NCBI GenBank assembly: GCA_040954595.2
Contig: CM082591.2
Coordinates: 11,470,001-11,534,000 of the forward strand
Direction of reading: 5' to 3'
DNA: 64,000 nucleotides
Source of the DNA: Balanoglossus misakiensis
Taxonomy: Eukaryota > Hemichordata
Below, one piece after another: positions 55,019-64,000 of the stretch (positions are counted from its first letter, which is position 1; each line of letters opens with the position of its first letter). The notes under the pieces are model-generated. The model saw only the letters and a list, made by a program, of their open reading frames with translations. It was not told where the DNA came from and did no database searches. A program made the translations under genes and the position numbers.

Positions 55019-56878
55019 AGTCCGGACTCTTCGGAGGAGTGAATGACATCGCTGCAGGTGTTTGCTGGGATGTAGCTGGAGGAATTTGTGGATTTTCCAT
55101 CCGTTTCGCTGGGGATGCTGGAACCTCAATGCTTGTAAGTTGATGATCTTTACTGCTGGCGAATTCCTTGGGGCGTTGACCTCCCTGAGATGTCCCTACG
55201 CAGCTGTTGTTTCCAGTGTTGGGCAACATACTAGGCGTAACGACTGGTGGGAATGTTGGCCCCGGGTTGCGGTATTCTTGGATACCGATTGGTGGTGGTG
55301 CAGCTGGTCTTATTTGTACTCGATTCCGTCGCACTTGGCCTGATTGAGTTTTGATTGTGTAGGATCTTGCATCATCACGATGAGTGACCTGACCATATGA
55401 CCAAGGTTTACCCCTCATATGAGGCGGAGGTTTTACGTACACATGGTTTCCAACGTTGATTGGGGTGTGTTCTGGGCCGGCTGTTTTATCATATTGCTGT
55501 TTGCTGGACACTCGTTTGCTCTTTATTTCTTGAAACACCTTCTCCTGGTCTATTGTTTGTTGTTGGAGTAGATGATCAGATGTTGGGAGCAGTGTGCGTG
55601 TCCGACGGAGTAGCATCCGCTGGGCCGGTGAGTAGGTGTGTCCTTTTGGTGGTGTGTTCCTGTAGTTGAGCATGGCCTCGTCAAGGTTTCCTGATTTCCT
55701 CAGCATGGACTTGGAGGTGGCCACTGCTGCTTCTGCCCTTCCATTCCCTTTGGGATGATATGGGGATGACATTGTATGACTGAATCCATAGCTGCGTACA
55801 AATTCCATGTATTCCTTACTGATGAACTGTGGCCCATTGTCGGTGTGACAAATTCTGGGTACACCGAACCGTGCAAAATGGGCTTTCGTTTTGTTGATGA
55901 TGGTGGTGGATAGCGTATCTGGGAGCTCATCAACCTCGATCCAGTCCGAGTAGTGGCACACGGTAACTAAGTAGTTGGTTCCTTCGAAGGCAAACAAGTC
56001 TTGACTAATCAGCTGCCATGGCAGGGTAGGTATGGGCAGTGATTTCATGGGTTCTTTTGGTGCTGTTCTGCCATATTGTGCACATATGCCACATGCTTCA
56101 CACATATCTTGGATTGCCTTTCGCATCCCAGGCCAGAACAGGACTTCACGAGTCATACGAATATTTGATTCTGCTCCCTGGTGATTGGCATGTATTTTGT
56201 GAAGCATTTCCGAATGCATGGACTGTGGCACTATAACTAGGTTTCCTTTGTATATTATTCCATTTTGAGTTGTCAGTTCATCTCTATAGCTCCAGAATGG
56301 GTGTAGGATTTCAGGCAAGGACTCTCTCTTGTCTGGCCATCCTGACGTTATCACTGTTTGAAGTGCAGATAGACACGGGTCATCTGATGTTTCATCTTGG
56401 ATGCGTTTTTCTGTGTCTGGTAGTAATCTGGTATTGGGTTTGTAGAACTCTGGTTCTAACTCAGCTCTGAATACCTCAAAGCAGGTGACTTCACACTCCA
56501 CTGCCGCTGGGAGTGGTGCTCTGGAGAGGGTATCCGCTAAATGGAGGGATGTGCCTCTTCTGTACGTAACCGTAAAACTATGTCGTTGTAGGCGCATTAG
56601 CATTCTCTGCAGTCTGGCCGGTGCTTTGTTGAGTGGTTTCTTCATGATTGTTTCTAAGGGCTGGTGGTCTGTGTGTACCACTATGTCTGACTTGCCGTAC
56701 AGCCATTGGTCGAATTTCTCAAATGCGTTGCAAATCGCGAGGCATTCTTTCTCGATTTGTGAGTATCGTTGCTCAGTTGGGCTCATGCTGCATGAGGTGA
56801 AGGCCACTGGCTGTAGTTTTCCATCTTTGTTAGGTTGAAGAATTGCTCCCCCGAGGCCTGCATCACTTGCATCAACCT
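55019..56878 (-). pseudogene. Gypsy A copy 2 pol: RNase H, integrase, C-terminal tail
   Basis: An uninterrupted frame runs from the truncation at 56878 down to 55019. It covers RNase H (YSQIEKECLAI, HTDHQPLE), the zinc domain (H-x3-H, C-x2-C), the DDE core with HTDNGPQF and GNGRAEAAV, then VNVGNHVYVKPP-type tail sequence in the same frame. Protease, RT and gag are gone. Its integrase sites look more canonical than those of copy 1. Beyond 55019 the frame enters the SINE/LINE-tail insert. Confidence 0.9.
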
Positions 56879-57528
56879 CTGTATCTGTATCTGTATAATA
56901 CTGCAGAGTAACTCAGAAATTGAGCGGTAATCCTGCAGGTGCGCAAGGTGAATTTAGTCGTGATGACTAGTTATTCCTGAAAGACCAGTTTTAAAATGCT
57001 CTAGGTTTGTGCTAGTTACAATTTTATCAGGTAAGTGGTTCCAGTCAATAATGGTTCGCGGAATGAAGGAGTGTTTGTAAGTATCTGTTTTGCACATTGG
57101 TATGAACAGGGGTCTTGAGTGAGAATTCCTGGACGTACGTGGGTTGAATTTAATATGACTTTCGGCTGGAATTGCGATTTGGTTATTTACGATTTTGTAC
57201 ATAAGATGAAGCCGCTGGTCTCTCCTGCGATCAGATAGTGGTATTAAATTAAGATCTTTTAACATGGCGGTGACACTGCTTTCCCTACTGTAGTCATTTT
57301 TTATGAAACGTGCAGCTCGTCTTTGTATATTTTCCAGTTTAGTGATGTCCTTAATAAAGTAGGGGTCCCATACTACAGAGGCATAGTCCATGACAGAGCG
57401 AACAAGAGATGTATATGCTATTTGCTTCAAAGAGGGGTGACAATGACGAAGATTTCTCCTGATGAAACCAAGTGTTGATGATGCCTTGTTGCTTACTTTG
57501 TTGATGTGGTTGGTCCATTTTGTAGTGT
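56879..57528 (-). pseudogene. CR1/L2-like non-LTR retrotransposon 3' fragment
   Basis: On the minus strand: TKWTNHINKVSNKASSTLGF, IRRNLRHC, SLVRSVMDYASVVWDP, LENIQRRAARFIKNDY and IIDWNHLPD, the end of a CR1/L2/Jockey-type RT. After the stop there is a (ATACAG)n tail at 56879-56900. It abuts the broken edge of Gypsy A copy 2. Confidence 0.85.
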
Positions 57529-57759
57529 ATCAGATGTATTCTGATCCCCCCTGTATTGACTTTGGTATATTCCAGACGCATGGCAGTATGGGACATATAG
57601 CCTCGTTCTGATACTCTCTCTGGTACTTGTAGTTCTCCTTGTGTGCAAGCAATAAATACCTGTTCGTGTTCATGATTCAATTCGGAGTGTCCTCTAATTT
57701 ACGAAGTAAGAGCGACCGACACGTATCAACATATATATCGTGAGAAGCGGTATATAACA
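57529..57759 (+). repeat. Probable 5' LTR of Gypsy family B
   Basis: The right edge is set by ATATAACA followed, after one base, by the primer site TGGCGACGAG at 57761. An AATAAA lies near 57650. The left edge is uncertain because it meets the non-LTR fragment and the second LTR is not in the window. Confidence 0.55.
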
Positions 57760-57760
57760 C

Positions 57761-57772
57761 TGGCGACGAGTA
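57761..57772 (+). promoter_or_regulatory. Primer-binding site of Gypsy B
   Basis: TGGCGACGAG is a common Ty3/Gypsy primer site, one base past the LTR end and 25 bases before the gag start. Confidence 0.65.
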
Positions 57773-57796
57773 TTTCACCCACATCCTTGAAGAAAG

Positions 57797-58674
57797 ATGG
57801 AGAATAACCAGCGCCCGATTCCAAAATTCGACTGCTATACTAATCCGTCAACTCTGGGGCCACGATGGGAGCGATGGCTGACGTCATTCGAACTGTACAC
57901 CGATGGAAAAGGTTTGATAATTAATGACGACTCCACGAACGCCACGAAACAAAGGCGGAGAGCTTTGTTGTTGCATTTAGCCGGTCCAGACGTACAGGAC
58001 ATTTTTTCAACTTTGTCAGATACGGGAACAGTCACAGATTATGACAGAGCCGTGACCGCGCTAAACACCTACTTTGTACCCCAAGTCAACCCTGCGTTCG
58101 CCAGACAGACATTCCATCAAACCATACAAAAGCAAGGTGAGACTGTACTTCAATTCGTCACCCGCCTACGGAAAGCTGCCAGTGATTGTAACTTTGGAGG
58201 TGATAAAGACAATCAAATCAGAGACGCAGTACTGAATAAATGTTCGTCAGATTACGTACGCCGGAAGTTATTGGAAGAAGGCCAAGCATTGACCTTAGCA
58301 CGTACCCTACAAATAGCCGATAAGTGCGAGAAAGTGGAGGTACAAATGGCTGCTCTTTCAGCAAAGAGAGAAGACAGGGAAACTGTCAACAGACTTACTG
58401 ATAGAAGCAAACGCTGTACACAGAAACCAAAGAAACATGAGAAAGATAAAGACACAAAACCAGCTAGAGATAAAACTTGTTATCGCTGTGGATTGACAGG
58501 ACACTTTGGTCGCGATCCCAAATGTCCAGCAAGAGGCCAGACATGCAAGAAATGCGACGGCAAGAATCACTTTGCCAAAGTATGCAGGTCAAAGGTCAAA
58601 TCAGAAGTCAATGTGGTCAAAGAGCCGCAAAGCAGCCCAACACCGCCCGATTACGCTTTCACTGTCAACAGTGG
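57797..58674 (+). pseudogene. Gypsy B gag, truncated by insertion
   Basis: About 292 codons of gag. Residues 1-190 are capsid-like (RWERWLTSFELYTDGKGL, ALLLHLAGPDVQDIFSTL, LNTYFVPQVN, FARQTFHQ, QFVTRLRKAASDC). A basic linker precedes two zinc knuckles: CYRCGLTGHFGRDPKC (longer last spacing than usual) and CKKCDGKNHFAKVC (canonical). At 58675 the frame runs into the LTR of the minus-strand family C element, so the pol of this element is not in the window. Gag would form the element's particle. Confidence 0.88.
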
Positions 58675-58816
58675 TGTGATATATCTGGGATATATTCAGG
58701 GAGAGCACAAGAGGACACAGCAGACAGTTGTTCATTCAACTTCAGGGAGACCTGTAGTACAGTTTATTACTACGCATGCGCACACTACGTCATCATGAAT
58801 ACATGCATATATTACA
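58675..58816 (-). repeat. 3' LTR of Gypsy C (142 bp)
   Basis: On the minus strand it starts TGTAATATATGCATGTATTC and ends ATATATCACA (TG...CA). A solo copy is at 54742-54883. Confidence 0.88.
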
Positions 58817-58912
58817 CTGCCTTCCCTTTAAAAGAAATTGGGTGGCTTGACAAACTTCAACAAATGTCAACTTGTAAACACAACATCTTTGTTAACGACA
58901 AAACTACTGAAA

Positions 58913-59783
58913 TTACAAATTCAGTTTCACAACGGGTTTTCTGACTCTGTCTGATCTCCTTACAGGTTCTGTAATATTTCCAGGTTTCACTTGTGTATTC
59001 TGACTTTGTGTAGCTTGGCAAGAATCACTAGCAACTTTCACATCAGTATTTTCCACTGGTTGTGGTTTACAAGAATTCTGAACAGGAATTGTACTGAACA
59101 TTTCAGTTTCTGGTCTTTCACAGATATCAAGATTAGTCAAAACTGAATCATTGAACTCTGTCATAGGCAACTCAGTTTGAAACTCTTCCATGGTTTTCAA
59201 CATATGATCAGCATGAACTAGTTTAGTCATGGATCCTATTTTCACAATGTAATTTCGAGGTCCTTTGACTTCAATGATCGACCCCAATAACCATTTGTCA
59301 TGTTTGGACTGTGGTCTAGGATTTTTCACTCTAACCACATCACCTATTTCAAAGTATCGCTCTTGTTTTCTAGAACGATCAAATTGCTCTTTATGTGCTT
59401 CCTGTTTCTTTTCAACCTTTTTAGCCAAACAAGGTTTTACCAAACTCAATCTGGTACGAAGCTGTCTTTTACACATCAATTCAGCTGGACTAACACCTGT
59501 TGTGCTATGAGGTGTGGTTCTATACCTCAATAGAAAATTAGCTATTCTACATTTCAAAGACATAGATGATCCACCAGCTAAAACTTGCTTAGTGAAACTT
59601 TCTTTCACAAGTTTAACTGCTCTTTCAGCAGCACCATTAGACGCAGGATGATATGGAGCTACTTTAGTATGATGAATACCATTTCTTTTCATGAATATAT
59701 CAAATTCAGCAGACGTGAATTGTGGGCCATTATCTGAAACTAACTGTTCAGGAAGACCGTGTTCAGCAAATATGAGCCTTAAC
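58913..59783 (-). pseudogene. Gypsy C pol: integrase second half and tail
   Basis: Starts inside the integrase core (HGLPEQLVSDNGPQFTSAEF with the second catalytic D), then the catalytic E in NGAAERAVKLVKES. A C-terminal segment ERYFEIGDVVRVKNPRPQSK and the tail RRSDRVRKPVVKLNL end at a stop at 58913. It was separated from its first half by the insertion at 59784-60616. Confidence 0.9.
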
Positions 59784-60616
59784 CAGGGTTTTACATCACT
59801 TTTTACTTTTGGGAGTCCCTGGGACTCCTAGTGTTGAAAAATGGGGGTCCTACATCAAACCATGGGGGTCCCAATTTATTTCACCAGAAAATTTTATCAT
59901 TTTATCAATGCTGGAAATTAGAAAATCCTTCTGTGAATGGGCAACGGTTGTAAGAATCAATACCAATCCAAATCATAAAATGATATTGTCTACAAGATAT
60001 AGGGAGTAATTCCAAGATCAACTGTAGTATGGCTAGGGGTCCCATCTTGAACATCACCTTATGAGTGACCCTTTGACCTAAAGCATATAATATGGAGAAT
60101 ACCAGTACATGTACTCTCAACTTGGTCTTCTTATAGTCTTATGCGAGAAATTTGCAGCTGAATCTATATTTAAAGTTTAAGTTCAGGGTTTTCAACAAAA
60201 CTAAGACTGCTGGTACTCATGGACGGAGTTGGTTTCAGAGCAATAGGAGTCACGGTAGTTCACTGCTTGCACACAGCCAAGTGCGATATAGGGCGTGATA
60301 TCGCAGTGTAACTTACAATTCCCAAGAGGGTGACTGCGTGTACGTAAACTGTATCAAATTCAACAATAAACCAAGTTTGCTACAAGTTTGCTATGAAACT
60401 GTTAATCAGTATCGATTACAGGTCATAAGGTCATTAACTGTTTAATTGACTCTCTGTGTACGCGTACACCCATTAGATATCAGGAAACGCGCAACAAGGG
60501 TCTCAACAACAGACATATTTCATGCGTCCCAAGGGACGCATGGTTTAGTTTTTGACGGGTCCCACGCCCAGTTTTGTGCGTAAAGGACGCAGAAATGCGC
60601 GTCATGTAAAACCCTG
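59784..60616. mobile_element. 833-bp TIR element with 6-bp TSD CTTAAC
   Basis: Begins CAGGGTTTTACATCAC and ends with GTCATGTAAAACCCTG. CTTAAC lies on both sides (59778-59783, 60617-60622), and one copy restores the integrase context. CAGGG ends recall hAT elements, but hAT normally makes 8-bp duplications, so the family is left open. No transposase frame is seen. A subterminal GGGAGTCCCTGGGACTCC palindrome lies at 59811-59828. Confidence 0.82.
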
Positions 60617-62300
60617 CTTAACTCATCAATTGTACGCTCTGCTGTTATGCTTTTCATTGGCTTCACATCAACCCATTCAGAATGACAATCAACAAGAATA
60701 AGATAATATGATGTCTTATCTTCACAAAAATCAATATGCACTCTCTGAAAAGGTCTCATTGGCCAAACCCATGGATGTCATGGTAATTTACTGGGTGTTG
60801 GTCTTGCTCTCTGACATACTGAACAAGCTTTGACCTTGGATTCAATATCAGAATCAATTCCTGGCCACCACACATGACTGCGTGCCAGTGCTTTCATTGC
60901 ACATATTCCTGGATGTTCCCAATGAAGTTCATCCAGCAATTTCTATCGAAATTTCCTTGGTATGACAACCCTGAGACCCCAGAGAATACATCCTCGTTCT
61001 AGAGATAATTGATCTCTTTTGTGATAATACGGTTTCAATGCATCAGGCATGTCTGTACAATTCTTTGGCCAGCCATTCAAAACATAATCATACACTTTAC
61101 AGAGAATTGGATTGACCCTGGTTTCTCTAGCAATATCATCGGCTAGAACTGGAAAACTCTCATCAAGTATACCCACAGCAAATACATTGGAATCAGCATC
61201 AGTATTGTGCTTACTTGGATTTGGTAATCTCGACAACGCATCACAGTTAGCGTGTGCCGTTGTGTTACGATACTCAATATCATAGTCATATGCCTGCAGA
61301 ATTAATGCCCAACGTTGCATTCTTGCAGCTGCTATGGTAGGGATACCCGCTTTTGGACCCAAAATAGCCAGCAGTGGCTTGTGATCTGTTACAAGAGTGA
61401 ATTTTCTCCCATACAGAAAATCATGAAACTTCTTAACTCCAAATATCAATGATAATGCTTCTCTTTCAATTTGAGCATAATTACGCTCGCTTGGGCTGAG
61501 CGTTCTAGAGGCATACGCTATTGGTCTCTCATCACCATTTTCGAACACATGTGAGAGAACCGCTCCAACGCCATAACTTGAAGCGTCACAATCAAGCTTC
61601 AATTTCTTACTCTGATCATAGTGTACCAACAAGGTCTCACTAGTCAAGTTTGCTTTACATGTCTCATACGCTTTTTGACATTTATCGCTCCATTTCCAAA
61701 CAACACCTTTCTTTAACAACTCATGCAGAGGCTGCAATGTAGTAGCTAAATTTGGTAAAAACTGATGGTAGTACTGTACCATACCCAAAAATGAACGCAA
61801 TTGTGATACATTCTTTGGTACTGGAGCCTGTTTTATGGCTTGTACAGAGGATTCCACAGGTTTCAATCCTTCACCACTGTATTCTAAACCCAAATACACA
61901 GTGCTAGACTTTGCAAATTCACACTTTGACAAATTTACGTGCAAATTATTATCACTCAATCTTTTGAGAACTTGTTCCAAAATATCAAGATTCTCATGAA
62001 CATTGTCACCCCCAATAAGGATATCATCTTGTTTCCAAACACATTTCTGGACACCTTGAAGGATACAATCCATCTTAGTCTGAAATATTTTTGGCGCAGA
62101 CTTCACACCATATGGTAACTTTGTGTACGAGTACAGACCTTTATGAGTATTAATGGTCAAATACTTTCTACTTTCGTCATCAACTGACAATTGAGCATAA
62201 GCATGTGTCAAATCCAAACGTGTGAATACTTTTGACCCCGACAGTTGAACATACAAATCTTGTGTAGTCGGTGAAGTACACTGCTCATCCTCAACTACTG
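60617..62300 (-). pseudogene. Gypsy C pol: RT core, RNase H, integrase first half
   Basis: RT: VFTRLDLTHAYAQLSVDDES, LPYGVKSAPKIFQ and catalytic KQDDILIGG (the usual YxDD tyrosine position is lysine), then thumb motifs. RNase H: LDCDASSYGVGAVLS, AQIEREALSL, VTDHKPLLAILG, NCDALSRLP. An in-frame TAG ends this frame at 60943-60945; beyond it the integrase zinc domain continues (HWEHPGICAMKALARSHVWW, CSVCQ). A further stop lies near 60778. It then reads HIDFCEDKTSYYLILVDCHS with the first catalytic D and ends at the insertion. Confidence 0.9.
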
Positions 62301-62309
62301 GATTAATAC

Positions 62310-63584
62310 AGGTGTTGGAAGTTTGTTACTTATTCCTTATTCGAATGTGAAGTTTGTTACTTATTCCTTATTCCTTATTCCTTATTCGGATTCTGAAGTC
62401 TGTGACTTATTCCTTATTCAAAGCTTATTCCTTATTCGAAATCTGAAGTCTGTGACTTATTCCTTATTCGGATTCTGAAGTCTGTGACTTATTCCTTATT
62501 CGGATTCTGAAGTCTGTGACTTTTTCCTTATTCGGATTCTGAAGTCTGTGACTTTTTCCTTATTCAAAGCTTATTCCTTATTCGAAATCTGAAGTCTGTG
62601 ACTTATTCCTTATTCGGATTCTGAAGTCTGTGACTTATTCCTTATTCGGATTCTGAAGTCTGTGACTTTTTCCTTATTCAAAGCTTATTCCTTATTCGAA
62701 ATCTGAAGTCTGTGACTTATTCCTTTTTCTGATTCTGAAGTCTGTGACTTTTTCCTTATTCAAAGCTTATTCCTTATTCGAAATCTGAAGTCTGTGACTT
62801 CCTGAAGTCTGTGACTTATTCCTTATTCGAAATCTGAAGTTTCTGACTTATTCCTTATTCGCAATCTGACGTACGGAACGCGTGTTAAATATGCCTTAAG
62901 TTTCAAGGCGCCCCAACTCACTGTGTACAGGTATGCGCTGTTATGCGGACGGTTTCAAGACACCCCCACTCCAACGCACGTAAACAAAAAAGAAAGATGG
63001 CTGCTCACTGAGACAACTGAGCGGTTTTCGATCGATTGTATCGGCATTTTTGGCGTTTTGAAAGCCAAGTAACATGCAACACAAGAACTAACGGAGATGT
63101 AAGATGTATAATAAAAAGGTTATTACGAAAATACTGCTAAGTATGCACTCAGAGGAATAAGGAATAAGTCAGTGTCAGACTTCAGAATCCGAATAAGGAA
63201 AAAGTCAGATTTCGAATAAGGAATAAGTCACAGACTTCAGCTTTGAATAAGGAATAAGTCACAGACTTCAGCTTTGAATAAGGAATAAGTCACAGACTTC
63301 AGAATCCGAATAAGGAATAAGTCACAGACTTCAGAAGCGAATAAGGTAAAAGTCAGATTTCGAATAAGGAATAAGTCACAGACTTCAGCTTTGAATAAGG
63401 AATAAGTCACAGACTTCAGCTTTGAATAAGGAATAAGGAATAAGTAACAAACTTCACATTCGAATAAGGAATAAGGAATAAGTAACAAACTTCACATTCG
63501 AATAAGGAATAAGGAATAAGTAACAAACTTCACATTCGAATAAGGAATAAGGAATAAGGAATAAGTAACAAACTTCACGAACCC
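62310..63584. mobile_element. Foldback (FB)-like element with tandem-repeat arms, 9-bp TSD
   Basis: Both arms are arrays of TTATTCCTTATTCG-containing units. The left arm (62310 to about 62870) reads CTGAAGTCTGTGACTTATTC repeatedly; the right arm (about 63155 to 63584) is its inverse (GAATAAGTCACAGACTTCAG). GATTAATAC flanks the insert (62301-62309 and 63585-63593), and one copy restores the RT frame. A unique 280-bp centre lies between the arms. This arm structure plus the 9-bp duplication is what Drosophila FB elements show. The insert sits between the RT finger and palm of Gypsy C. Confidence 0.9.
62870..63154. other. Unique centre of the FB-like element
   Basis: About 285 bp without internal repeat, GC-richer than the arms. 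It contains AAGAAAGATGGCTGCTCACT, which looks like a translation-start context, but no frame longer than a few dozen codons. It may be captured host DNA. Confidence 0.5.
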
Positions 63585-63593
63585 GATTAATAC

Positions 63594-64000
63594 TTACTTT
63601 ATAGTCACCACAAATTCTGACTGTTTTATCAGCTTTGGGCACCACTACAATTGGACTCGCCCACTCAGACTGATCAACTTTAACTATTACTCCATTTTTT
63701 TCCAGTTTTGCCAATTCTGTTTCGACTGCTCCACGAAGCGCATATGGAACTCGTCTTGGCTTGTGAAATACAGGTTTTGCACCCTCTTTGACACGAATAT
63801 GAGCTTTGTGCCCACGCATACCATCATAGCTATCAGTAAATATGTTACTGTGCTTACGAAGAATCAAATCAAGCCTGTCTTTTGTTTTGGCAGTCAAACA
63901 ATCACCAGCATTTCCTTTACTGATTGTTTGGGCAGTACACAGAAATATCTTACACCAATTTAATTTCAATTTCTGCAACCAATTTCTACCAAGCAGGGTT
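63594..64000 (-). pseudogene. Gypsy C pol: protease-RT junction and RT fingers
   Basis: Encodes LLGRNWLQKLKLNW (linker after the protease), HIRVKEGAKPVFHKPRRVPY, KLEKNGVIVKVDQSEWASPI and VVVPKADKTVRICGDYKVSI, the RT finger region. It continues past the window end and is broken at 63593 by the FB-like insertion. Confidence 0.9.

Larger units (their letters stand above)
53166..56878 (-). mobile_element. Gypsy A copy 2, 5'-truncated, with nested insertions
   Basis: Minus-strand copy of the element at 24076-29403. The 3' LTR occupies 53166-53779; subtracting the 427-bp insert and 9-bp duplication leaves exactly 178 bp. The purine tract lies at 53780-53792. Sequence continues through the pol tail, integrase and RNase H and ends at 56878 within RNase H (VDASDA region). 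It has been hit by a 427-bp long-TIR MITE, a 593-bp TTAA MITE, a SINE/LINE-tail insertion and a solo LTR. It retains 23 bp missing from copy 1. Confidence 0.95.
58675..64000 (-). mobile_element. Ty3/Gypsy family C, minus strand, runs off the window
   Basis: The 3' LTR is at 58675-58816; the purine tract AAAGGGAAGGCAG precedes it on the minus strand. Pol extends to the window end and is broken by two transposon insertions and at least two stops. The 5' LTR and gag lie beyond 64000. It inserted into the gag of family B. Confidence 0.9.

Noticed and set aside
63237-63488. Minus-strand repeat frame SYSLFKAEVCDLFLI
   Set aside because: It is a translation of the tandem arm of the FB-like element.

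Overview
This is a eukaryotic window, almost certainly from a marine invertebrate animal. It has GT-AG introns, one host gene (the long form of tRNase Z, ELAC2), several Ty3/Gypsy families, a tyrosine-recombinase (DIRS/Ngaro-like) retroelement, CR1/L2-like non-LTR debris, and many foldback elements. The species is not readable from the sequence; a hemichordate, lancelet, echinoderm or lophotrochozoan would all fit.

Layout. (1) 1-19270: one satellite array of about 132-bp monomers with higher-order structure, including a tandem duplication of period 4327 bp. (2) 19271-23260: a cluster of palindromes built on TATCGACACG/CGTGTCGATA, a (GTT)n tract, and a 952-bp PIF/Harbinger-like element with TTA target duplications. 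(3) 23261-31103: a decayed RNase H plus tyrosine-recombinase retroelement split by three nested insertions, each with a readable target-site duplication: a 92-bp near-perfect palindrome (9 bp), a 5328-bp Gypsy element (5 bp) and a 1011-bp long-TIR element (9 bp). (4) 31104-35043: a RecQ-like helicase fragment, a TTAA-flanked MITE, a Gypsy RNase H fragment and a foldback element. (5) 35044-51979: the last ten exons of ELAC2 on the minus strand. They join in frame to 1347 bases (448 codons plus stop) and keep the metallo-beta-lactamase motifs. The introns hold at least eight transposon-derived elements, two of them Helentron/HINE-like. The 5' half of ELAC2 is not in the window. (6) 52155-57528: truncated elements, including a second, 5'-truncated minus-strand copy of the Gypsy element of region 3, itself hit by four insertions. 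(7) 57529-64000: a plus-strand Gypsy gag cut off by the 3' LTR of a minus-strand Gypsy whose pol is in turn split by an 833-bp element with TIR CAGGG and by a 1275-bp Drosophila-FB-like foldback element whose arms are tandem repeats.

Functionally, only ELAC2 looks like a live host gene. The rest is a layered transposon record in which insertion order can often be read from target-site duplications. No single element is clearly a new biological system. The most unusual items are the palindrome cluster, the 92-bp palindromic MITE, the FB-like element, and the hairpin that has multiplied into a small tandem array at the end of one HINE-like element.
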